This document shows positions 1 through 10,500 of a stretch of 64,000 bases of DNA, one piece after another (position 1 is the first letter of the stretch; each line of letters starts with the position of its first letter). This DNA comes from Azolla caroliniana (taxonomy: Eukaryota > Polypodiophyta), in assembly GCA_043228905.1 (NCBI GenBank), contig JBHGNT010000002.1, forward strand, positions 20,522,001 through 20,586,000, in the 5' to 3' direction. A program made the position numbers and the translations under genes. Under the pieces are notes generated by a model. That model worked only from the letters and a program-made list of their open reading frames with translations. It was not told the origin of the DNA and searched no databases.

Positions 1-153
1 CGCCACTTAAATTGTTTGCAAGCAAAAGGTTGGCTTGAACAATATTGAAAAGTGTGACTATCAGTAATATACATCAACTTTATTATGGTTGCTAGGATTT
101 GAGCCCAAGTCTACACAATGACAACATGGAATTCTAACCACTAAATCACATCC
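1..153 (-). mobile_element. SINE-like repeat with tRNA-His-like head, copy 1 (cut by window edge)
   Basis: Read on the minus strand, 153-86 resembles a plant tRNA-His: an A-box-like GATTTAGTGGTTAGAATTCC, then a B-box-like GGGCTCAAATCC followed by TAGCAACCA. Downstream (60 to 1) comes body sequence shared with the other copies (a GGTTGGCTTGAACAA-like stretch read on plus). The body runs off the window. The tRNA-His identity rests on my recall of the plant tRNA-His(GTG) sequence, not on a search. Confidence 0.55.
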
Positions 154-214
154 AATACATTGTATTCAAATTTTCAAATGCATTAATTCAATGATTCAAA
201 TTCTAGTCATAGTC

Positions 215-650
215 AAATCACAAGAGAAACTCATTTCAAGAAAACTCTTGATTCTCTTGACAATAAACATATGCACCACTTTTTAACTTTTGTTTGCAAT
301 ATAAATGTTCGTTTGAACAACAATGAAAAGTGTCACTATAATCAAGGGTGACATCCAAGAAAGTGTGAACAAAATGACAAAGTTGATCTTAGAAAGTGTC
401 ATTCATTTATTGATTACATGTTTTCAGATGATATGATAACAACACCTGATTACAAATAAAATTAGAAGGCAACTGCAAATGTTTTGTTGGAATAGTGATT
501 GGCCTTTTACGCAACTTAATGATTGCTTCCACATATGCACATGCCACATAGGAAGTTCATCCATATATGATCAACTTTTTTTGCAAATATTGGGAGTTAA
601 GCCCATGTACCCAAGGCCAAGTGTTCGACTTTAACCACTAAACTACAACA
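215..650 (-). mobile_element. SINE-like repeat with tRNA-His-like head, copy 2
   Basis: The minus-strand head (650-583) reads GTTGTAGTTTAGTGGTTAAA and later ATGGGCTTAACTCCC. These match the A and B internal promoter boxes of a tRNA in order and spacing, with the anticodon region diverged. The body (about 580 to 215) shares the block around plus 215-345 (GAGAAACTCATTTC, then CTTTTGTTTGCAA, then GAACAACAATGAAAAGTGT) with copies 3 and 4. The unit is about 430 bp. No clear target duplication was identified. Confidence 0.5.
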
Positions 651-789
651 ACTACTATATTCAAAAAATTTAATGTAAAGCAAGTTTCGATGGCTACAAA
701 TGAGGAAATGTAACCAATAAACAACTATTGTGAATGACCAATGTACATTGATTCCACATCCTTTGACTAAGTCATTGTCTAATTACATG

Positions 790-1210
790 AGAAACTCGTT
801 TCGAGAAAATCCTTGAATTCCAACTAGAATAAACTCTTCCACCACTTATAATTTTTGTTTTCCAGCAAGAGGTTGGCTTGAACAATGGTGAATTTCGCAA
901 CTCTTAACAAGAATAATCCAAGAACACAACGAAAAAATGAATGTTGATTCCAAAAAGTGTCATTTATTTTTTGTTGAAGAATTACAATTGAATAAATTTA
1001 TAACAACCCCTTGTTTCAAATAAAATAAAAAGAGAAACACAAATGTTGTATTGAAATAATCAATAGCTTCCTCCTAAACCTAATCTTGTATTCACATCTA
1101 TACTTCATAGGAAGTTCATCGACGCACACCAATTTTGTTGCGGTTGTAGGAATTCAACTCCAAGTCTCCATGGCCACAACATGGAATTCTAGCCATTAAA
1201 CTACAACTAT
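790..1210 (-). mobile_element. SINE-like repeat with best-preserved tRNA-His-like head, copy 3
   Basis: On the minus strand, 1207-1142 can be drawn as a tRNA. GTTGTAG and CTACAAC would form the acceptor stem, CCATG/CATGG form a five-pair anticodon stem, and the loop TTGTGGC carries the His anticodon GTG. The T arm around GTTGAAT is imperfect. This is closer to tRNA-His than to any other tRNA I recall. The repeat body continues to about 790. Because it shares its body with neighbouring repeats and has a damaged T arm, I read it as a SINE head or tRNA pseudogene rather than a working tRNA gene. Confidence 0.55.
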
Positions 1211-1814
1211 TGGGATATAAAGTTTCAAAATATAGAACGACTATTCCACTCGACATCGTCGGATCACTAATGCTGACTTTCTAGCAATATACCATCAAAG
1301 AAACTAGAACTGATATAATGAACCATTTGCAATTTTACATTACAAAAGAGTTTATACTTGCACATGCTTGGCTTAATCTTTGAGACAATCATATGACTAT
1401 TTGTAGGATCGATTAGGTAGCTATCCTTCCTTCTACATGCAACCCAAAACCCTTCATTATCCATGAAACCCAAAAGAGGGTCAAGTGCTTTGAATATGTT
1501 ACATTGCATCGTTAAATGACAATGCACGTTGTTTTGCATGGAGCAATCCGTGGCTAAGATGGAATGACGGAATGTTACAATTCAATCTCAAGGAGATGGC
1601 TCTTGTCGGGGCAAAGATCATGTGAGTTTTATCTAACATGCAAGAGTACAACACCCTTTGTAAAATATTGTAACACCATGTTTGGATATCTCCAATATGG
1701 AATTCTAACCAATAAACAAATACTCATGATTTCTCCATACATCAATCCATAAAAAGTTGAAGAATGAATGGGCATTGTATGTTTAATCCATGTCTCCATG
1801 TCTAGTCATAGTCT

Positions 1815-2210
1815 CATGAGAAGATAAATTCATTTCGAGAAACCCTTGAACTCCCTTGACAATAAACTCATGCACCACTTCTAAATTTTTGTTTGGAGGC
1901 GAGAGGTTAGTTCGAACAAAATAATGAAAAAGTGTGATTATAGACGATGACAAAATGACATGGTTGATCCCGACAAGTGACGTTCATTCATTGTTGAAAA
2001 GTGGTCGAAAAACATTATTAACACTCACATTAAATAAAAATCAAAGATAAACACAATTATTTTGTAATATCAATTGCTTTTGTTGAAGCGAATGTTTGCA
2101 TGAACACATGCATAAATTGCATTTATATTTAAACTTTTTGTGGTTGCTAGGATTTAAGCCCAAGTTTTCATGGGCACAATGTGGAAACTAAACACTAAAC
2201 GATAACCACT
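1815..2210 (-). mobile_element. SINE-like repeat with tRNA-His-like head, copy 4
   Basis: The minus-strand head (2208-2140) has CGTTTAGTGTTTAG, then CACATTGTGCCCATG, then GGGCTTAAATCC and TAGCAACCACA. The 3' end closely resembles the CAGCAGCCACA end of plant tRNA-His. The body, down to about 1815, repeats the CTCATGAGAA/CATTTCGAGAAA block seen in copies 2 and 3. A weaker, partial head lies near 1680-1715 between copies 3 and 4. Confidence 0.5.
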
Positions 2211-3370
2211 TGTATATTTAATGTTTGGTAGGAATAATTTGAGAAAGATAGAAATTTAATTGATGGTTACTATAGAGGGTCCTTTTGATCCTAGAAAATG
2301 GTTAGAAGCACTTGCTGCAAAAAGGTATTGGGCCAAGACAACGATAATATTGGTAAAACATGCTCAACGAATCGTTTCTTTATTGTTTTTGGTATTCATA
2401 TCAACTTGCCTTGAATGGAAATGAAAATGTCTTGAACGATAATTATCAAACAGTTAAAGATGTAATCTATTGTTTGGTCTTATGTCTCGTTTAATATGTC
2501 ATCACAATTGTACAGTAACTTCTTTCATGTCGAACCGATACCTCAACCATATGAATTAATGGTAGAGCCTCAAAAAACTCGAAAACTCTCAAATAAGGGT
2601 GCTAATAGTAGCTAAGACCATGTCTCAATTGCCATGATGTATAATCTTGACAAATAAACAACCATGACAAAGACTCGTTTTGAATTCCAATCATTCATTC
2701 CACTATTTACAAAAAGTCTCGCATCGTTAACATATAACAATTTCCTAACCATTCAATAACAGGTTAAAGGAGCACTAAAGGACTCTACACATCTTTAATA
2801 CATGATTAATTGAACTAATGACTTGACAATAAACCATGTACTTACGAAAGAAATCGTCATATCTTCAATACATAGTTAGTTTATTTGATAGAACCATTAA
2901 GAGCTTGATGATCAAGCTCATAAGTGCTAGAAAAATCTTTGCAACATCAACACAACATTGTTGCTCCAATTCAGTGCACAAAGTACATCAACAATCAAGT
3001 TGGCCAGACATGAAGCAAACCAATGATGTTCTCCCATGAACTATTCTTCCTTTTCTTTTCAATTAAATGACTAATTTACACTCAAATACATACACATACA
3101 TTGAAAGGCACTCATATGGACCAAACATAGTAAGACATTCACGTCGAAAAAGACGGGCCCTGAAATGAATTATCAGACCATGCATGCTTGACTTATCCAA
3201 ACACGGAAAACATACACAAATACATAATAGATGGACCAAACACCTAAAGGCATTAATATGGACAAGGCACTTAAAAAGAGATGCTCAGGTAGGCGAGTCA
3301 CCCAAAAGGCTCGTATAAGCGAGGGCGGACACCTAAAAGAGGCACTCATCTAGATAGGAGACCCGGAAGA
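2211..3370. other. AT-rich intergenic DNA, no gene recognised
   Basis: No coding pattern, RNA gene or terminal repeat was recognised. Toward 3240-3370 there are loosely repeated phrases around CACCTAAAAG/CACTTAAAAAGAG and AGGCACTCAT, which look like degenerate repetition upstream of the microsatellite. Confidence 0.4.
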
Positions 3371-3529
3371 GTTACGGTGGCGAGACTTACTCGAGCGGAC
3401 AAGATGAGATCGGTCGGGAGGGATGCCGAAAGGCTTTACGAGAGACTCTGGGAGAGAGGAGAAGTGTGTGCATCAAGTTATGCCTTCTATTTATTGACTT
3501 GCCTAAACAAAATGACCTCCCATGGCTAT

Positions 3530-3788
3530 CTACATACATACATACATACATACCTAGATACTGATACATACATACATACATACATACATACATACATACA
3601 TACATACATACATACATACATACATACATACATACATACATACATACAACATACATACATACATACATACATACATACATACATACAACATACATACATA
3701 CATACATACATACATACATACATACATACATACATACATACATACATACATACATACATACATACATACATACATACATACATACATA
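3530..3788. repeat. TACA tetranucleotide microsatellite
   Basis: About 260 bp of (TACA)n with a short interruption near 3552-3566 and two one-base slips near 3649 and 3687. It lies about 0.7 kb upstream of the PP2A B' start codon and is followed by a TCA run (3823-3843). Open frames through it on both strands (Tyr-Ile-His-Thr, or Met-Tyr-Val-Cys) come from the repeat and are not genes. Confidence 0.95.
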
Positions 3789-4213
3789 ACACATTTAACA
3801 CATCTAAATGCTGTTCTTCTTCTTCATCATCATCATCATCATCACCAAGAGTTGCGAGCTCTGCTCTCTGTTCCTCTCTCTTCTTGACAGGAAGAACCAA
3901 CGCCAACCAAGAAGAAGAAGAAGAAGCCCTGTTTCCGCCATAAATCAGACCTTCTCCGATTTTACAGTCACAATACAGTCCTGCACCCCCCCCCCCCTTC
4001 TGTAAGAGAATGGATCAGAATGTACACGAAAAGGGTACCCAGATGAGTTCATGATTCCTTCTTCTTCTGTTTTTCTTCTTTTGCAACTCTGTATTATGCG
4101 TTAAAGGTTTAATTTCTGGGAGTTTTAAATCAGAACACTGCCTCTGACCCAGAGATGTCGACCTTCTCTTTGTAAGCTTCTTTTTTATATAATTACTCTG
4201 CGGGTCCCACTGA

Positions 4214-4475
4214 ATGTAGTTTGGAATTTGGTGGGAATATAGTGAGAATCTAGTCGTGGCTGTAGTTGAGAATATGGCGTAAATGTAGTGTGAATATAGC
4301 TGGAGATCTAAGTACCATTCTAGTTAGAATATGATGTTGATATAGATGGAGAAGAGTGGGAATCTGGGTGGAAAATAGTTGGAATCTAGCTAGAACCTAG
4401 TTGGAATGCAAGTGGAATCTTGTGTAAATATAGTTGGAACCCAAGTGGGAAACTTGTAAGGAAAATAGTGGGAAC
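4214..4475 (+). repeat. Degenerate minisatellite in the leader or promoter of the PP2A gene
   Basis: A loosely repeated 11-14 bp word related to TAGTTGGAATCT recurs roughly twenty times up to about 30 bp before the PP2A start codon. GGGAATATAG, GAGAATCTAG, GGAATCTAGC and GGAACCCAAG are among the variants. It would fall in the promoter, a 5' UTR intron or the 5' UTR. Its function is unknown. Confidence 0.6.
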
Positions 4476-4507
4476 CATTGTTGCGGAAAGGCAGAGAGGT
4501 ATACAAC

Positions 4508-7500
4508 ATGTTAAAACAGATACTAAGCAAGATTCCGCGCAACAAGTTGTCGTCGAAATCTGAAGGACACAACAACCAAGGAGGGAGAGGGGATGTTAAC
4601 CATTCAGTGCCTTTGTCTGGGCCGGGTGCTAAGAACCCTAATTCCGGATCTATACCCATGGTGCAAGGTAGGTTTCCTAGTGGAGTAAAAACTGCCCCTT
4701 TCCCCATTGGGGGTTACAACGACTTCGTTGAACCTTTGCCTTCATTTCGGGATGTGCCTAATTCAGAAAAACAGAATTTGTTCATACGAAAGCTTGTGTT
4801 GTGCTGTACCGTGTTTGACTTCTCTGACACCACTAAGAATACGAGAGAGAAAGAGATCAAAAGGCAAACCCTGATCGAGCTCGTTGACTTTGTGAGCTCT
4901 TCGACAAGTAAATTCTCAGAGCTCGCTATAGAAGAGATTGTTCGCATGGTCTCAGCGAACATCTTCCGTGCGCTGCCTCCTTCCACACATGAAATTGTGG
5001 CTGTTGATCTGTTTGACCCCGACGAAGATGAGCCATCGATGGAGCCTGCTTGGTCACATCTCCAATTGATTTATGACCTTTTCCTTCGTTTTATCACGTC
5101 AACAGAGATGGATGCAAAGGTCGTCAAACGGTATGTTGACCATTCATTTATACTTAAACTAATTGATCTATTTGAATCGGAGGATTCAAGAGAGAGGGAG
5201 TGTTTGAAAACTATCCTTCATCGAATTTATGGCAAATTCATGGTACATCGGCCTTTCATCCGGAAATCAATTAATAATGTTCTTTACCGATTTATCTTCG
5301 AGACTGAACGGCACAATGGCATTGCAGAGCTCTTGGAAATACTGGGTAGTATCATTAATGGGTTTGCCTTACCTCTGAAGGAAGAGCATAAACTATTCCT
5401 TGTTCGTGTGTTGATACCACTTCATAAACCGAAATGTGTCTCTTTCTATCATAGGCAGTTGACATACTGCATCACTCAGTTTGTAGAGAAAGAGATGAAG
5501 CTGGCCGATACTGTGATTAGAGGATTGTTGAGATATTGGCCACTTACTAATAGTCAGAAGGAGGTATTGTTTCTCGGAGAGCTCGAGGAAGTACTAGAAG
5601 CAACGCAACCAGCGGAGTTCCAGCGGTGCATGCTTCCACTTTTCCGGCAGATTGGAAAATGTATCAGCAGCGCAAATTTCCAGGTAAATTCGATTGCTCA
5701 ATATGTAGATCCTAAGATTATTGTGATGACATTACGTACATGCTCAACATGTATATCCTAGGATGATTGTGTTCCTACAAACATACATACAGGCAGACAT
5801 GCATGCATACCTACCTACCTACAGAGACACATGTGTGTATGAGGTATATATGCATGTCTGTCTGTATATATATGTGTATGACATGTATTTTTCTTAGCAT
5901 TGGGATATAAAAATCCTAAACTGTCATTCAATTCTAGTCTCACATACACTTAACCAGTATGATAAAAAGGAGGGAGAATCAGTGTTTAAATAGTAAGCTC
6001 TACCTTCTACACATAAAAGAGAGTTTTTTTATTGGTCAATATGCTTTTAAAAGCCGAAATATTGATTGAAATCTAAGTTTTTTGGAAGTTTACTGGCTTT
6101 ATGAGGATATAAGCTGCTAAAATTGCTTAAATTTTTATAAAATCTCTGTTTTTTGGAAGTTTACTGGGTTTTTACAGAGGCTATCTCCCTTCCCTTATCT
6201 CCTCTGTCTCATTTTCCTTGGGATTTTTAAGCATTTCCCTTTATTTTCTTCTGGAAACATTGAATATGGTCTATGCTGAAGTTATTACATTCAAATCAAT
6301 ATGCATTAAGTTATGGCTTTAGACTCACATTTTTGCATTCTGCAGGACCCTGCGGCTGTTTTTCATAGTGCATTGTTTCCGATTCCAAAAAAGTGATTCA
6401 GAATATGCCATTTGTATTGTATGTATATGTGTGAATACTTTCCTTAGCATTCCCTTTACAGGAAACAATATATTATTTATGAAAGCCTAGTTTTGGAAAG
6501 CTTTACAATTAAGAAGAATAAGCTCATATTTTAATTCACATTTAATGCTTCTATTTGAATGAATCATTTTTACATGTCCAATATTGATAGCTTATTGATT
6601 ATGTATAGATTATGAGCTCAATTATTTACATTATTGCCTACATGCTTATACTTGAAGGTATACATGTTTTTGAGAGGCTATATTTCTTTATGACTGAGTT
6701 TACTCATCCTGTTATGGAAAAGTATTAGAATATTGATGCAGTGATTCAAAAAGTTCCACAACTTAGAACGATGGCCTGCATTTTGCAATCTGTTACCACA
6801 ATCCAGTTAACACAAATAAACTTCGCTAGTCGAACGGGTCTGACTTACAGGACAAATGGTGGAATTAGATTAGCGGTAAAATAGTTGTCTTCGTAATGGA
6901 TATGGCCATATGCTATAAGAAGTCTTGTATTCTAAGTACTAGGTCTACTCATAATAGGTGTTTTCTGATCAGTGAGTGTTACTAACTACCCCTAGTTACG
7001 CTCTTGTAATTGAATGCCAGACTCAAGATCAGTGGGTGGATAGTTGTATAACTGATCCATATATTGATGTGATTATGGATGTATCTCTTTTAATATCAAG
7101 TGAGTTTAATTAATCTCAAGCGACTAGTGAGTGTCTGCTAAGAGATTCAGCAACCAAATGTAGGACATTAATGTGACGGTTCTCTGGAAGCCTGTCAGAA
7201 CTAACAAAACTTTGGCCACAAGGGTTAGCTGCAACATTGCCCTTTTTGCAACGACTACCCTGTATTTTCTGAATTCTCATCAGAGGGGTGATCTTCGTGC
7301 TCAATCTAAACATTGCAGGCAAATTTGCAATGGAGGATTGCAAAGAGGACAGGTTTTCAGCTCCTCTCCTAATTCCTGAATCAGAAAGAGAAAATCCATA
7401 AAGAGTGAGAAGATTTAAACAAAGCAAGGTATGCATGGTTGATGGCGATCTAATAAACGACCTTACTGAGATGAATAGTCAAGATAGTAGACAAAAGCAG

Positions 7501-10500
7501 TATAAGGAAATACAACCTGATCCTGATGCCATAGAGAGCACTGACGGAAAGATGGCTTGCATGCCGCCACTGATGAAAGTGACGTAGGGAAAGGCACATG
7601 ATAAAACCATATTTCAAGGGCATTGAGAACAGCATGATAAAAAAAAAACAAATGGGATGTATGAATTGTTGGGCCTTATAATATAGCAAACATGTCAACA
7701 GACAAAGAGAAAGAGAGGAAACATTTGGGTAGCTGAATTTTTATTAGACTGACTGACATTAATAAAAGTCTGCTGAACAAAAAGACTATTGTGACACAAG
7801 AATCTATTTAAACCCGTTTCCACTTTCACAAGTGAATCTGGATTTTCTAAATGAGAAAAAGAGGAGAATGCTCTATGAATTGGCACCAACAAATTCATCA
7901 ATGGCAGAACGAGAAATGGCTATGCTAACATGGAGACAGTGTTTGTGGAATACCTCTATAAAGTGGTGCCAAGGTGAAGAGAGCTAAAATCAAAGGGAGT
8001 GGAATAAGGCCATTGAAGTAATGAAGGCTGAGGATGACAACTCAAATCATACGATTAAAAAATTGATAAGTTGCATGCGTATTGGAGGTAGAGTTTCAGA
8101 ATTTTTCACCAGCACTATTAATGTTAAGCACGGAGGTGTGCTCTCACCAAATGTGTTTGGTTTTTGCAGTGAATTAGAACAAATTATTGATGAGATTGTA
8201 TAAGAAGAAGGAATTGAAGAGATCGTAATTGGCAATGTACTCATGTGTTGCTCAATTGATGTGGTTCTTTTATCAAATACTTTTGAAGATCCACAAAAGC
8301 TTATGGATTGACTTGGAAAACCTTTGCATGTAAAGTGGGTACCAATTGTGCCAAAACAAAGGTTATGCTAGTGAAAAGTCTCTATAAGGATAAAACCATA
8401 CATTGCGTATGGCATTGTATCTTGGCCTTGAGACTCGCTCCTATCATAAATGGAATGAGCGAGTTACTTAAAATTGTACCTTGGGCTTGAACCACTTAAA
8501 ATGTTTGGTAGATTAAATACTTGTCCTTGAGATTCTCTTCAATCATAGATGGAATGAATCCTCTACTTGACATTCGATAGCAGGAAAGAGGCCTAATTAT
8601 GCATTTGAGAGCATATGCAATGGAAGAGAAATCAAATGCTGGGTTTCTCAAGAAATACCTGTTTTGTCACTTTGATGACATTAATGCTTCTGGGTGGGGT
8701 TAAAGTATGGGATGTTGGCATCTCTAAGTTCATTTGAAAAGATTTGGAAAGTGTCCATAATTGTTTTCTTACGAAGTTTCTTCAAGTCAAGATACAAAAG
8801 TCTCACACGCTCCTACTTCTTGAGGATGAGTCACTTCCCATTGAGCTTATGGGCATGGAGAGGGTTGTGGACTATATGCTTAAGATTCAAAAAATCACAC
8901 ACGTTATCTTCTTAGAATTGCTTGGAAAACAATAAAAAAGTTCTCCATGGGGTTGAAGTATGGGATGCTAACATCTCAAAGGCACTTGAAAAGGTTTGGA
9001 AAGTATCCAAAAGCATTTCTTTATGAAGTAAGTTTCATAAAGTCAAGATACAAAAGCCATACATGCTCCTACTTCTTTAGAATGAGTCACTTCTCATTGA
9101 GATTATAGGCATGGAGAGGGTTGTGAAGTGTATGCTTAAGATTCAAAAAGTTGTTTGACTTCAATTCGATAATAAGTTCCATAGACAGGAGGCAACACAT
9201 TGTGTTTCGAATTTTTGCAAGATATGCAAAAACGGTAAGATCATTTGTATTGCTTGTTTCTAGGACAAGAAAGTAAAAGAGCATGAACAATGTTTAATGA
9301 GAGGCAACCTACTACACAAGTGACCTCAGCTCAGGTGTGGCATGAATATGCAAAGGTCCTATACGATATCTTGAGGCAGCCTCAACCTCCCATCTCACAT
9401 GGCTCATGCCCACATGAATCCACCCTTTTTAATGTAAGAAATGCCATTGATCGGTTACAATTTCGGAAGGCTCAGGATCATGATGGATGTTGGTGAGCAC
9501 TTTATCTATGGCCCGCGACATCTTGCTGCCATTGCTAGCACACATCTTTAATAGAGCCATGTGTGTGAAGGTTTCCCTACTAGACGGATAGAACATACCA
9601 TTTTCTCAATCCTCAAGAGTGGAGACCTTAGGATGCCAAGTAACTATAGGACAATCATGATTGGCCATTACTGGGCTAAACTATATGGCTCAATCCTAGA
9701 GTCAGAATTGAGTATATGGGTAGAGCAAAATCTGTCATTCGGCTGGACAGGCAAGCTTTCTGAAGGGTTCGCAACTTTGGATCACATATTGACCCTCCGA
9801 GCCCTTATTGAGGAGGCCTGAGCCAATAATAAGAGGATTATTGCTGCTTTGTGGGTTTCCGAAAATCCTTTGACATTGTGCCGTGTGCTTGGTTTATGCG
9901 ACGGCTAGAAGCCCTTGGGTATCCCTACAAATATGCAATGGAGAATCTATGCACAGTAGGAATCCATGTTAGGAAAAGTGTGGTCTCCCAATAGTTTGTC
10001 AGAGGCGGTGGTTAGCACAATCAAAGTGAACCAAGGATGCCCACTATCGTCCACTCTCTTCGGTCTCTATATAGATGAGATACCACATTACATAGAGAGA
10101 TTTAGGAGTTTGGGAGTATGCCTAGCAGGTATAGCTATACAAATATTACTATATGCTGATGATATTGTGCTGATTTTTGACTCTCCAAAGTGACTACAAA
10201 GACATTTAAATGCCTTCAAACTATTTTGTACGGATATGCCGCCCTTGGTGCTCTTGAAAGACAATGTCCACATTTGCAGTTCCAAGAGCTACGAACTAAA
10301 CTGTGGCTATTTGATACACCAACTCTTCTCTATGGAGTAGAAACGTGGGGACTAAGTCTTAACAGGGCAAATTACTGGAAAGATTTAGAGAGATCTTCAG
10401 TGTTAATGATTGCTTGCATAAAAAGGAACAAAACATCAATACCCCATGATATAATTCGAGCAGAGATGGGAGCAGCCCCTACAATCACCGAGCCATTATT

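Noticed and set aside
1142-1207. Functional tRNA-His gene
   Set aside because: T arm is damaged, and it shares downstream body sequence with neighbouring repeats, so SINE or pseudogene is more likely.
3377-3943. Long open frames through the TACA array on both strands
   Set aside because: Produced by a 4-bp repeat with no stop codons; the residues are pure repeat translations.
4714-4986. Minus-strand open frames opposite PP2A exon 1
   Set aside because: Shadow frames of a strongly supported coding exon.
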